Shown: positions 1-7,470, counted from the first letter of the stretch. The stretch: 14,337 bases of DNA from JAHCHG01 sp038251885 (GCA_038251885.1 JBBSAX010000127.1:1-14337), one strand, 5' to 3'. Numbers and translations are program-made. Notes: generated by a model from the letters alone, not told the origin.

Positions 1-105
1 AAAACCGTGAACGAATAAATTAATTAAAGTTCTGAGTCCTGGCTTCTAGCGGCAAATATTAAGTTATCGAAAATTTTGCTGTCTGAAAACAGGACTTAAT
101 ACTTT
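1..105. other. Intergenic region downstream of rqcH
   Basis: No gene is visible in this AT-rich stretch. It holds a 7-bp inverted pair, AGTCCTG at 35-41 and CAGGACT at 90-96. The 48-nt loop is too long for a classical intrinsic terminator. The segment around 30-47 (TTCTGAGTCCTGGCTTCT) has the look of a short degenerate intergenic repeat, but no second copy lies in this window. Confidence 0.4.
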
Positions 106-1545
106 CTAATCCTCAAATATCTTCGGCTCAACTAAAATCGTCTTAAAACTCGCCAAACTCACAAGTCCCGGAACTGCACCTTTCGGTTTGTTGACAAATT
201 TTTTCTGTGTGTAATGAACTGCAACTTTTGATTGTGATTTTGCCTGACTGTAAAATGCGGCAATTTGTGCGGCTTCGAGCAAGGTTCGTGGCGGAATTTC
301 CTGACGATTCGGATTTTTTACAACAACGTGCGAACCCGGATAATCCGCTGCGTGAAGCCATAAATCAAGAGATTTTGCTACCCGAAAAGTCAGAAAATCG
401 TTGTCTTTTGCGCGTCTTCCAACTAAAATCTCAAAGCCTTCCGATGAAGTGAATTGTCTTGCGCCTGAAAAATTCTCGGATTTCTTTTCATTTGTTTTCG
501 ATTGAGTTTTTTGAGCCGTTTTGTCAGAAAAATTTGATAAAAAATTCTCGTCTTCTTCTTTAATTGCGGTTTCGACTTTTTCTTTTTGAGAATTTAAATT
601 TGCCAATTCGGATTCAGCAATTTCAAGACGCTTCGATATTTCCAGTTGCGCGTTTCTTGACTTTGTGTAGCGTTTGAAAAACTTCTCAGCAGCTTCGTTT
701 ATCGCGTCGTTTTTGTCAATTTCAATCTCGACCGTCGGCGTGGTTTCATCGTAATAATCGGTTACAAATATTTTAGATCCTTCCCGTTTTGCCGTTACCA
801 GATTTGCCAAAAGCAGATCGCCGAAGCGTTTCCAAGTTTCCGCATCGCCATGATTATTGAGGTCTTTATTGAGATTTCCAACCAATTTTTTTCGTTTATC
901 AATTTCCTTCTTTAATTTGGCGCGAGCAGTTTTTGCTTTATTTAGAAAAGAAATATCGGCTTCCTTTTCTAAATAAAAACTATCCAAAGCCATAGACAAA
1001 CTTTCAAAATCCTTAACCGGAAAAATCTCCCGTTCTCCCGTTCTCCCGTTCTCCCGTTCTCGTATGGGCGGCGAATATTTATTGGCAATTTCCTGACCTG
1101 CACCGGAATTTTCGCGGCACGAATCAAGAATATATTCGTTTTTATCTAATAAAAAAAGGTTTGCCGAACGTCCCGTAAATTGTGCAATCAGATGATAAAC
1201 TTCATTTTGCCCGACATCATTTCGGGTGGAAAATGTAAATTGTAAGATTCTTTCATCCGCGAATTTTTCAAGTTTTTCCAAAATTCCGTTTGAAAGTCTT
1301 GTTCGCAGAAATTGCACAAAGGAAGTCGGATTTTTAGCTTGTTTTTCTAAATCCTTAAAACGGCGTTTGATTATATAAATGCGCGGGGAAGTCGGTTCGA
1401 TGCTGATGAAAATATATTTTGAATCAGGCAAGCGAAAATCAAAGGCAAAGCGATGGCGCGCGAGCGGAAAAATTTTGCCGAACTTTTGTCCGATAAGTTC
1501 GGCTTCGATTTCGGAAGCAATTTTTTGAAAAGTCGGTTCGTTCAT
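106..1545 (-). CDS. rqcH: NFACT family protein, RqcH-type (ribosome quality control), short form
   Basis: 479 residues. RqcH binds 60S/50S-peptidyl-tRNA complexes after ribosome splitting and recruits tRNA-Ala to add alanine tails that mark stalled peptides for degradation; older annotations call the family fibronectin-binding FbpA. NFACT-N spans about 1-185. It contains D97-E98-R99, where E98-R99 probably aligns with the DR pair of Bacillus RqcH. A coiled-coil pair at about 195-235 and 295-335 flanks the canonical 'GDLLLANL...TDYYDE' segment (242-266). NFACT-R is at 365-475 and is well preserved (LWLHAADYPGSHVVVKNP, then TLLEAAQIAAFYSQAK). The helix-hairpin-helix region of longer members seems absent: only a short linker separates NFACT-N from the coiled coil, and it carries an 8-bp tandem repeat. 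The gene lies 54 nt downstream of the RDD gene on the same strand. No Shine-Dalgarno is evident, and the start codon lies in an inverted repeat. Confidence 0.9.
   Translation of the reverse strand: MNEPTFQKIASEIEAELIGQKFGKIFPLARHRFAFDFRLPDSKYIFISIEPTSPRIYIIKRRFKDLEKQAKNPTSFVQFLRTRLSNGILEKLEKFADERILQFTFSTRNDVGQNEVYHLIAQFTGRSANLFLLDKNEYILDSCRENSGAGQEIANKYSPPIRERENGRTGEREIFPVKDFESLSMALDSFYLEKEADISFLNKAKTARAKLKKEIDKRKKLVGNLNKDLNNHGDAETWKRFGDLLLANLVTAKREGSKIFVTDYYDETTPTVEIEIDKNDAINEAAEKFFKRYTKSRNAQLEISKRLEIAESELANLNSQKEKVETAIKEEDENFLSNFSDKTAQKTQSKTNEKKSENFSGARQFTSSEGFEILVGRRAKDNDFLTFRVAKSLDLWLHAADYPGSHVVVKNPNRQEIPPRTLLEAAQIAAFYSQAKSQSKVAVHYTQKKFVNKPKGAVPGLVSLASFKTILVEPKIFED
1027..1060. repeat. 8-bp short tandem repeat (CTCCCGTT)n inside rqcH
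   Basis: Four perfect copies of CTCCCGTT run from 1027 to 1058, followed by a partial CT. On the coding strand this reads (AACGGGAG)4 and encodes roughly residues 163-173 (ENGRTGERE). Eight is not a multiple of three, so gain or loss of one unit would shift the frame and abolish the coiled-coil and NFACT-R domains. Confidence 0.95.
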
Positions 1546-1586
1546 TTTGTTTGAATTTTGATATTACCGAAAACTCAAACAAAATG
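1543..1586 (-). promoter_or_regulatory. Inverted repeat including the rqcH start codon
   Basis: CATTTTGTTTGA (1543-1554) and TCAAACAAAATG (1575-1586) are perfect 12-bp inverted copies separated by 20 nt. In the minus-strand transcript the 3' arm ends exactly on the rqcH ATG, so a hairpin would hide the start codon. It could act as a translational gate between the RDD gene and rqcH. The stem is A/U-rich, so stability is moderate and no role is shown. Confidence 0.5.
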
Positions 1587-1599
1587 GTAATCAATAAAT

Positions 1600-3048
1600 T
1601 TAGAATTCTTTGACGACAATTGTATTTGAAACCAAATCATGGGCGGCACGTTTTTCTTCGTTGAAGAAAAGTGTCAAAAAACCGATTCCGCCGAGCGCGA
1701 GCGATATTAGATAAACGCACGAACTCACCGCAGCCTGATGTATTGTCGGATATTCTTCGCCGCCAATGTCAACAACTTCGAGGGAAAATAACTTCATCCC
1801 TAAAGTTTTAGCATAAAGTCCGATGGATGCCGTCAAATAAGCGAACATTACGACCGAAACGGTTGCCAAAAAAGCGAAAAAACCCGAAATTGAAAACCAT
1901 TCTCCACCCATTGCCATAAACGGTGTAAGCAAAATAAGTCCGGCAAATGAACCGATAATCAGATCGAAAAGTCCGGCATTAAACCGAATTGCAAACGGAG
2001 CGCAATCGTCAATTTCTTGAAGTTCAAGTTCTTCATTTTCGATTGCTTCGATAATTTCAAGTTCTTCGATGGTATCGCAAACTTCAATTTTTTTATGTTC
2101 GATAACTCCTTGTTTATCCAGTTGTTTTTGGACAAAATTTGTTTCGATGATTTCTGAAACTACCGGACGCTGGGTAAAACTTGAAGAAATTTTTGCCGGT
2201 TTAGGAAGCGGCGGCAACTTATTTGTATCTAGTTTTCTGTTTCCTCCCTTTAAAGAAACTGCGAATTTTTGTTTTACTTCAAAATTTTCATAATTATTAG
2301 AAACAGATGTTTTCGGTAAATGATCGTTCGGCTTTGCCGTGAAATAAAGCAAAGTATTATTTTTCTTCTCTTGTGATGCTAAATTCTGATCTTCCGCATT
2401 TTCCGGTTCTAAATATTGCTTTCTGGATTTTTCGATCCGTTTTAAAGCCGCTGCTAATTTTGGATTGGGAACATTTTGACCCAAATATTCGGAAACCTCT
2501 TCGACCTTTAAAGCGTTCGCACCGCTTACAATCATATTTCTACTGCGTAGAGTCGTCGAATCAATAATTTCTATATTTGACTGCGCGGTTTCGGTTTTCT
2601 CGATTCCATAAATTTTATTATTTCTTTTGCGAACCAGATTTTTCAATTCCAAACGCCATTCGGGTAATTGAGCATTCTTATTCTGAAATTCAACTAACGT
2701 CGGACTGGTATGTTTAGATTCCAACTCCGAAGTATCGTGAGTTGTTTTGACATTTTCAACTTTTTGAACATCAGCCATAATTTCAGGTTCGATCTTTATT
2801 TCAATTTTTGGTTGTTGATTTGTCATTAGTTCTATTTTTGATTCAATTAAAGTCGGTTTATCGCTTGATGTATTTTTCACTTTTAAATTGCCTCGTAAAT
2901 CTAAGTTTTCAGGCTTTGGAATCGGTTTAACCAAGGGGATTACCTTCATAGTTAAATCTTCACGAACAGAATCGTGTATCATTGCGCCACAACTTGGACA
3001 AATTGATAATGTATGTGCGTTATCTCGGTTACAAACAGGACAGTTCAT
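1600..3048 (-). CDS. Zinc-ribbon protein with C-terminal RDD membrane domain
   Basis: 482 residues. The N-terminus is a four-cysteine zinc ribbon: C3-x2-C6, then C17-x2-C20. A long, polar, probably disordered cytoplasmic region (about 25-345) follows, holding a more ordered-looking patch around 175-220 (VEEVSEYLGQN...LAAALKRIEKS). The RDD domain is at about 349-480. It starts with the family-type 'RFNAGLFDLIIGS' helix, has three to four hydrophobic segments, and ends with the typical 'KRAAHDLVSNTIVV'. RDD proteins are inner-membrane proteins; some have been linked to ion or solute transport, but the function of this architecture is unknown. Its own promoter (3124-3153) sits upstream, and rqcH follows. 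Domain assignment is firm, function is not. Confidence 0.85.
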   Translation of the reverse strand: MNCPVCNRDNAHTLSICPSCGAMIHDSVREDLTMKVIPLVKPIPKPENLDLRGNLKVKNTSSDKPTLIESKIELMTNQQPKIEIKIEPEIMADVQKVENVKTTHDTSELESKHTSPTLVEFQNKNAQLPEWRLELKNLVRKRNNKIYGIEKTETAQSNIEIIDSTTLRSRNMIVSGANALKVEEVSEYLGQNVPNPKLAAALKRIEKSRKQYLEPENAEDQNLASQEKKNNTLLYFTAKPNDHLPKTSVSNNYENFEVKQKFAVSLKGGNRKLDTNKLPPLPKPAKISSSFTQRPVVSEIIETNFVQKQLDKQGVIEHKKIEVCDTIEELEIIEAIENEELELQEIDDCAPFAIRFNAGLFDLIIGSFAGLILLTPFMAMGGEWFSISGFFAFLATVSVVMFAYLTASIGLYAKTLGMKLFSLEVVDIGGEEYPTIHQAAVSSCVYLISLALGGIGFLTLFFNEEKRAAHDLVSNTIVVKEF

Positions 3049-3123
3049 AATTTTAAAAGAAATATTTTAGAAATGAAATTCTAAGAGATTAGGGAAATCG
3101 TTGAATTGAAATAAACTTTGAGG

Positions 3124-3153
3124 ATAATATCAGAACTTACTTTAAGTAGTCAA
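3124..3153 (-). promoter_or_regulatory. Sigma70-type promoter with extended -10 for the zinc-ribbon/RDD gene
   Basis: Read on the minus strand: -35 TTGACT (3153-3148), an 18-bp spacer, and -10 TATTAT (3129-3124) preceded by TGA, an extended -10 (TGn). Both hexamers match the consensus at 5 of 6 positions. The predicted start near 3117 leaves a leader of about 70 nt before the ATG at 3048. It suggests the RDD-rqcH pair can be transcribed apart from the NYN-DUF2203 pair upstream. Confidence 0.6.
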
Positions 3154-3221
3154 TAGTAAATTTATGCGAAAGCACAACTTTATGCGATTTTTGAGAAAAA
3201 AACGGACGAAAAAAAAGAAAA

Positions 3222-3599
3222 TTAGAGCCATTTTCTTCCGGCAAATCCAGCTTCAACTTCGTGCCACCATTGAATTTTTTCTTCTTCGCCAATTTGCCAG
3301 CAAAGCAAAACGAGATGACCGTCGCGCATCGTCGGAAAATCAATCAAACCGCGTGTGTAATCTTTTAACTGAACTCCTAAGTTGTTGATTTCAGTAGTTA
3401 ATTTGCCGATTTCATAAAGCGATTGAACATACACTGAACCGCTTTTTAATCCACCGCCACCCAATGCAGCCGCCGTTGCCGCCGCTTTTACGGATTCATT
3501 TAACAGAGCATTTTGGGCATATCTCGTTTTTATTTCCTTCAGTTTCGGAATTATTTTCGGCAACAATTCATTTGCCTCGTCCACGGTAAAAAGCCTCAT
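3222..3599 (-). CDS. DUF2203 domain-containing protein
   Basis: 125 residues, which is the usual full length for this small family. It opens with 'RLFTVDEANELLPKI', a hallmark N-terminus of DUF2203. A helical region and a glycine-rich stretch (AALGGGG, about 48-55) follow, then the conserved C-terminal block 'LIDFPTMRDGHLVLLCWQIGEEE...WWHEVEAGFAGR'. DUF2203 proteins are soluble, mostly alpha-helical and of unknown function. The acidic and histidine residues of the C-terminal block could bind metal, but that is inference. The gene begins 32 nt after the stop of the NYN-domain gene and is probably co-transcribed with it. There is no clear Shine-Dalgarno. Confidence 0.85.
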   Translation of the reverse strand: MRLFTVDEANELLPKIIPKLKEIKTRYAQNALLNESVKAAATAAALGGGGLKSGSVYVQSLYEIGKLTTEINNLGVQLKDYTRGLIDFPTMRDGHLVLLCWQIGEEEKIQWWHEVEAGFAGRKWL

Positions 3600-3631
3600 C
3601 GTATTTTAAATTTTTTTCCGTTAATTCCAGA

Positions 3632-4345
3632 CTAAATATCGTCACTAATGCGTACATAACCTGAAATATTTTCGTCTTCATCGCCATAATCAGGTTGAAT
3701 GGGCAGTTTATTCGGGACTTGATGATAAGATTTTTCGGGATTTCTTTCGATCATTCCATTTTGCAAAATTTCATCAGGTGGAACAAATGAGGGGATTTCG
3801 TAACCGTCTCCTTGCGAAGAATCCTTACTGACGAGTTCGGCTATATCGCCAAGATCAATGAAAAAATCGGAAACATCAATCAAACGCGGAGCGGTATTTG
3901 AGCGAAAACCAGCTACTTCGACACGACAGCCTTTATAAGCGACCGCATTCAAAGCATAAACAAAATCTTCATCGCCCGAAACAAGTACCGCCGTATCATA
4001 ACGACCCGCGAGGCTTAACATATCAACGGCAATTTCGACATCGAGATTTGCCTTGCGCGTGCCGTCATAAAAGGTTTTTAATTCTTTTTGAATAACGCGA
4101 AAACCATTGCGCCGCATCCACAAGAGAAAACCTTGCTGACGTTCCGCACCGGCATCAACTCCGGTGTAGAAAAATGCCCGGAGAAGTCTCCCGTCGCCCA
4201 ATAAAACACGGAGAAGTTTATTGTAATCAATGTCTAAATTATGAAAACGGGCGGCGTGAAAAAGATTATTTCCGTCAATAAACACCGCGACGCGCCCGCG
4301 ATGTCCAAATTGCCAAGACGAGTTGGTTGCCATATCAAACTGCAT
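3632..4345 (-). CDS. NYN domain protein (LabA/DUF88-like PIN-fold putative RNase)
   Basis: 237 residues. The NYN domain occupies about 17-172 and belongs to the PIN-like metal-dependent nuclease fold. Candidate catalytic acids are D24 in 'VFIDGNNL', D102 and D108 in 'LDVEIAVDM', and D125/D127 in 'LVSGDEDF'. All positions expected for an active site are present, which argues for an active RNase. The C-terminal 65 residues are polar, acidic and probably disordered. The start at 4345 is preferred over an in-frame ATG four codons later because AAGGA lies 7 nt upstream. It heads a two-gene unit with DUF2203. LabA-type proteins occur with widely varied partners, so the substrate cannot be told from sequence. 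Confidence 0.88.
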   Translation of the reverse strand: MQFDMATNSSWQFGHRGRVAVFIDGNNLFHAARFHNLDIDYNKLLRVLLGDGRLLRAFFYTGVDAGAERQQGFLLWMRRNGFRVIQKELKTFYDGTRKANLDVEIAVDMLSLAGRYDTAVLVSGDEDFVYALNAVAYKGCRVEVAGFRSNTAPRLIDVSDFFIDLGDIAELVSKDSSQGDGYEIPSFVPPDEILQNGMIERNPEKSYHQVPNKLPIQPDYGDEDENISGYVRISDDI

Positions 4346-4816
4346 TGTTAAATCCTTCTTTTCAGGTTGTTTAAGTTAAAATTGACAGCAGTTGATATTA
4401 GAAGAAAATACGGGCGGGTAAGTTTAAAATATCCATTAAGTTCCAAAAAAAGCTTGAAAAAACACTTAATCTTAAATAAATAATATGGATGAAAATAAAT
4501 ATCCAAAATCTATATTTTGTTTAATAATAAAAATATTTTCAAAGAAATTTTGTTAAAATAATTTCCGATTTTCTAATAAAAATTTTATGACAATTCGAGT
4601 TTGAAAATTTATTGAAATATTACTAAATACTTTTTTCTGAAATAGTTTAGAATTGCTCTTTGTTCCAACTTTTTTTTGTCAATAAAAGTAACTGCGGTTA
4701 AATAAAAATAATATATAAAATAATAAATAGTTTGCCTTTTTGCTTGCACATTGGTCAAGCGGTTTAGTAGTAAGATACTTTGTTTCGAGCATATAATCAA
4801 AAAAACACTAGATTTT
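4346..4816. other. Divergent AT-rich intergenic region
   Basis: 471 nt without a credible gene, between the divergent NYN and zinc-ribbon genes. It is extremely A/T-rich with many stops in all frames. It probably holds the promoters for both sides; only one candidate (4676-4703, plus strand) is worth listing. No clear inverted repeats, tRNA-like folds or gene remnants were recognised. Confidence 0.6.
4676..4703 (+). promoter_or_regulatory. Candidate promoter for the zinc-ribbon gene and rlmB run
   Basis: -35 TTGTCA (4676-4681, 5 of 6 to consensus), a 16-bp spacer, and -10 TTAAAT (4698-4703, 4 of 6). The leader to the ATG at 4817 would be about 105 nt. In DNA this A/T-rich such matches occur by chance. 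A perfect TATAAT also lies at 4792-4797, but it lacks a -35 at suitable spacing. Confidence 0.3.
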
Positions 4817-5833
4817 ATGGTAAAAAATGATAAAAATGATGACCATTCAGTAAAATCTTCATTTCAAAATCAGATCAGCGCATTTCAAGCCGATGAAATG
4901 GTTTCGTGTAAAAAATGCGTAAGAAAAAGCCCGCCGAATCGGTTGCGATGTGTTTACTGCGGTGAAAATTTTGACATTGGCGAGATTCAGACGGATTTAA
5001 TCAAACCGAATCTTCGAAAATTAGAAGTATGGGAAAATGGCTATAATTTAATTTATTTGGCGAAACAGCGGGAATTAAATGAAACGGAAATTCGGGAAAT
5101 CTCGAAATTGTTTAATTTAGAAAAAGAGTTTTTAACTAAATTCTTCGAAATCGGCGAATTTTTGCCGATAGCCCGACTTGAATTTTTGTCGGAAGCTAAA
5201 ATTGTCAAAGAAACATTGGCAAAAAAAGGACTTGAAACAGCAATTGTCAGCGATGAAAATTTAGATTTGAAAAATCCGGTTAAAAGATTGCGAAAGATTG
5301 AGTTTGAAGTTGAAAAATTAAAACTGACTTTATTTAATAAAGCTGAAATTATCGAAATTGCGCGGGAAGATTTGGTTTTAATTATTTCCGGTTCGATCTA
5401 TGAAAAAACACAGGAAACTGTCCAAAAGTATGTAAAATCAAAGGAAAACAAAACTCTCAGCGTGGATGAAACATCGAAGGACGATAAAATAATTGATATT
5501 TACAGCGGAAATGATTTAAACGGTTTCAGAGTTTTAACAAACGGTTTTGATTTCTCATGTTTAGGAAATGAAATGAGTTTTTTGGCTTTTGAGAATATCG
5601 TAAAAATATTCGAGAAATTAAAAAAATTCGCGCCTGATGTAAAAGCAGTTGAAAATTATAATAAGATCAGACATTTATTGGGCGAAATTTGGGAAATCGA
5701 AGAAATAAAAGATTCACGCGGCGTTTCAAAAAAAGGAATCGGAAAGTTTAATTTAATTAAAGCGACTTTAAGCACTAATCTAGTGCAATTTACGAAATTT
5801 TCGCGTCTTCAAAGGCAAATGCCTTTCAAGTAA
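4817..5833 (+). CDS. Conserved zinc-ribbon protein of unknown function
   Basis: 338 residues from the ATG at 4817. The frame extends 22 codons further to a TTG at 4751, but that part lies in promoter-like DNA and has no homology-like character. A four-cysteine zinc ribbon (C31-x2-C34, C45-x2-C48) is followed by a lysine/glutamate-rich, mostly alpha-helical body with no signal peptide or membrane segment, so it is probably cytoplasmic. A more distinctive block lies around 230-275 (VDETSKDDKIIDIYSG...NGFDFSCLG), and the end reads 'NLVQFTKFSRLQRQ'. These look like conserved family motifs, but I do not recognise the family. It is 55 nt upstream of rlmB on the same strand and probably co-transcribed. 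It could act in RNA or ribosome biology by neighbourhood only. The gene itself is real; the role is unknown. Confidence 0.7.
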   Translation: MVKNDKNDDHSVKSSFQNQISAFQADEMVSCKKCVRKSPPNRLRCVYCGENFDIGEIQTDLIKPNLRKLEVWENGYNLIYLAKQRELNETEIREISKLFNLEKEFLTKFFEIGEFLPIARLEFLSEAKIVKETLAKKGLETAIVSDENLDLKNPVKRLRKIEFEVEKLKLTLFNKAEIIEIAREDLVLIISGSIYEKTQETVQKYVKSKENKTLSVDETSKDDKIIDIYSGNDLNGFRVLTNGFDFSCLGNEMSFLAFENIVKIFEKLKKFAPDVKAVENYNKIRHLLGEIWEIEEIKDSRGVSKKGIGKFNLIKATLSTNLVQFTKFSRLQRQMPFK

Positions 5834-5888
5834 ACACCATCTGTTCTGGCGTTTGTCGTGAGTTTGTCCTGCTGGCGTTACGGTTATT

Positions 5889-6713
5889 ATGAAAAAATCA
5901 AAGTTTCAAAATTCAAAAGTTAAATTTCAAGAAAAGAAATCAGAAACCGCTAATAAAAATTCGCAATCTGCAATTATTTTCGGTGTCTTGCCTGTGCTTG
6001 AAGCTTTGCGGGCAGAAAATCGTAGAATCGAAAAGATTTTTGTTTTAGAAGGTGCAAAAGAAAAAAGACTTTTCGACATTCTGGAAATTGCCCGAAAAAA
6101 TGGTATTCCGTTTCATAAAACCTCGCGCGAAAATCTTTCCGGCTTTGTTGAATACGGTGTGAATCACCAGGGTGTTGTTGCCGTTACGTCTTCAGTGGAT
6201 TATTTTGATGCAGAGGAACTGATTGAAGAAATTACTCAAAAGGAAAAATCTCTAACGGTGATTTTGGATGGAGTTGAAGATCCGCGAAATTTCGGGGCGA
6301 TTTTGCGTGTTGTCGAGTGCGCCGGCGCGGACGGTGTTTTTATTCCTGAACGCCGTGCCGTCGGTTTGAATGAAACAGTGGCAAAATCTTCAGCGGGCGC
6401 GGCAGAATATGTTAAAGTGGCGAAAGTTACAAATGTTAATCGTTTGATTGATGAGCTAAAAGAGAATAATATCTGGATTGTTGGAGCAAGTGGTGATGCG
6501 GAAATGATTTATTCCGAATGGGATTGGTCGCAATCAACGGCATTAGTGATGGGCGGCGAAGGTAAAGGCTTACACCGTTTAACGGCTGAAAAATGTGATG
6601 TTTTAGTGAAAATTCCGATGTTGGGGAAAATTGAATCTTTGAACGTATCGGTCGCCACCGGCGTATTACTTTTTGAAGCAATCAAACAAAGACAAGAAAA
6701 GGAAAAAAAATAA
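5889..6713 (+). CDS. rlmB: 23S rRNA (guanosine-2'-O-)-methyltransferase RlmB-type, TrmH/SpoU family
   Basis: 274 residues. RlmB-type enzymes transfer a methyl group from SAM to a 2'-hydroxyl of 23S rRNA (G2251 in E. coli) and form dimers. The substrate-binding domain is at about 28-103 (start 'IIFGVLPVLEALRA'). The SPOUT catalytic domain is at about 121-268. Its three knot motifs are all intact: motif 1 'DGVEDPRNFGAILR' (127-140, with N134 and R140), motif 2 'VMGGEGKGL' (220-228), and motif 3 'IPMLGKIESLNVSVATGVLLFE' near 242-263. A lysine-rich, low-complexity N-terminal tail of about 27 residues precedes the domain, encoded by A-rich repetitive DNA (5901-5931); it may be a non-homologous extension. 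There is no clear Shine-Dalgarno. TrmH paralogues act on other RNAs, so the exact target is inferred. Confidence 0.88.
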   Translation: MKKSKFQNSKVKFQEKKSETANKNSQSAIIFGVLPVLEALRAENRRIEKIFVLEGAKEKRLFDILEIARKNGIPFHKTSRENLSGFVEYGVNHQGVVAVTSSVDYFDAEELIEEITQKEKSLTVILDGVEDPRNFGAILRVVECAGADGVFIPERRAVGLNETVAKSSAGAAEYVKVAKVTNVNRLIDELKENNIWIVGASGDAEMIYSEWDWSQSTALVMGGEGKGLHRLTAEKCDVLVKIPMLGKIESLNVSVATGVLLFEAIKQRQEKEKK

Positions 6714-6758
6714 TTTTAAAAATATTTTATTTACAAAAGACTTAGGACGAAAGTAATT

Positions 6759-7304
6759 ATGTTTTGCCCGAAATGTGGAACAAAAAATCCAGATAATGGA
6801 AAATTTTGCCGAAGTTGCGGAACTGATTTGAATATCGTTTCAGATGTTTTAACCGGAAAACTCGACATCAAACGAGCGAATAAATTGGTTGATAGAAAGG
6901 GAAGGACAGTCAGTTACGAAAGTGCGTTCCGTAAATTATTTACCGGAATTGCTTTGGTGGGCGTTACAATTGCCTTATCAGTTTCGCAAATGGGAACAGG
7001 TTGGTGGTTTTGGATGTTGCTTCCGGCACTTGCCTGTATCGGTTCGGGATTGGCTCAACTTATGCAAATTAAAGCCAGCGATAAAACGAACACTAATTTT
7101 ATTTCAACCGAATCAGAACGCGAACTTTCTTCAAATAAAACGCCGGAACTGCCGCCGAATCAAACCGAATATGTTGCGCCCGCCACCTATTCAAAATATA
7201 AAACCGGCGAACTTGTGCCGCCAAGTGTGACTGACAATACGACGCGCCATCTTGAAATGGATTCCGAAGGTGAAACGATGAATCTGCCGAAGTCTAATCT
7301 GTAA
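6759..7304 (+). CDS. Zinc-ribbon, two-pass membrane protein
   Basis: 181 residues. The N-terminal zinc ribbon is C3-x2-C6 and C17-x2-C20 ('MFCPKCGTKNPDNGKFCRSC'). A basic segment (33-60) precedes two hydrophobic helices at about 59-77 and 82-103, the second rich in tryptophan. After that comes a polar, proline-rich tail that ends in the motif-like 'LVPPSVTDNTTRHLEMD...GETMNLP'. The layout suggests a cytoplasmic zinc ribbon on a small inner-membrane hairpin, with both termini inside. The family looks conserved, possibly in Acidobacteriota, but no function is known to me. AGGA sits 11 nt before the start. It is the last gene of the run, 45 nt after rlmB, and a strong terminator follows it. Confidence 0.78.
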   Translation: MFCPKCGTKNPDNGKFCRSCGTDLNIVSDVLTGKLDIKRANKLVDRKGRTVSYESAFRKLFTGIALVGVTIALSVSQMGTGWWFWMLLPALACIGSGLAQLMQIKASDKTNTNFISTESERELSSNKTPELPPNQTEYVAPATYSKYKTGELVPPSVTDNTTRHLEMDSEGETMNLPKSNL

Positions 7305-7320
7305 AGATCTAAACCCAATA

Positions 7321-7363
7321 AAAATGCCGATTGTAAAAGAAAACTTTTTACAATCGGCATTTT
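7321..7363 (+). terminator. Intrinsic terminator, likely bidirectional
   Basis: A perfect 18-bp stem: AAAATGCCGATTGTAAAA (7321-7338) pairs with TTTTACAATCGGCATTTT (7346-7363) around the 7-nt loop GAAAACT. The A-run on the left and T-run on the right make it usable in both directions. It starts 17 nt after the stop of the zinc-ribbon membrane gene and separates that run from DUF389. Confidence 0.9.
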
Positions 7364-7470
7364 AATTATTATCGGTTTTGCAATCAAAAAGATGTTTATA
7401 ATAGCGTTTGACCAAAATGTTAATATTTTATCTGTTTGAATAATTTATAAGTTAAATCTTAATATTCTAA

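Noticed and set aside
35..96. Terminator for rqcH from the AGTCCTG/CAGGACT pair.
   Set aside because: Only 7 bp with a 48-nt loop and no T-run.
4382..4410. Perfect plus-strand TTGACA as a promoter.
   Set aside because: No acceptable -10 at 16-18 bp, and the nearest plus-strand gene is more than 400 nt away.
4751..4816. Upstream TTG start for the zinc-ribbon gene at 4817.
   Set aside because: The extra 22 codons start at a rare codon, have no Shine-Dalgarno and lie in promoter-like DNA; the ATG at 4817 leads straight into the protein.
6889..7230. 113-codon plus-strand frame inside the zinc-ribbon membrane gene.
   Set aside because: It is out of frame with a gene that has a clear zinc ribbon, membrane helices and terminator; no domain is visible.
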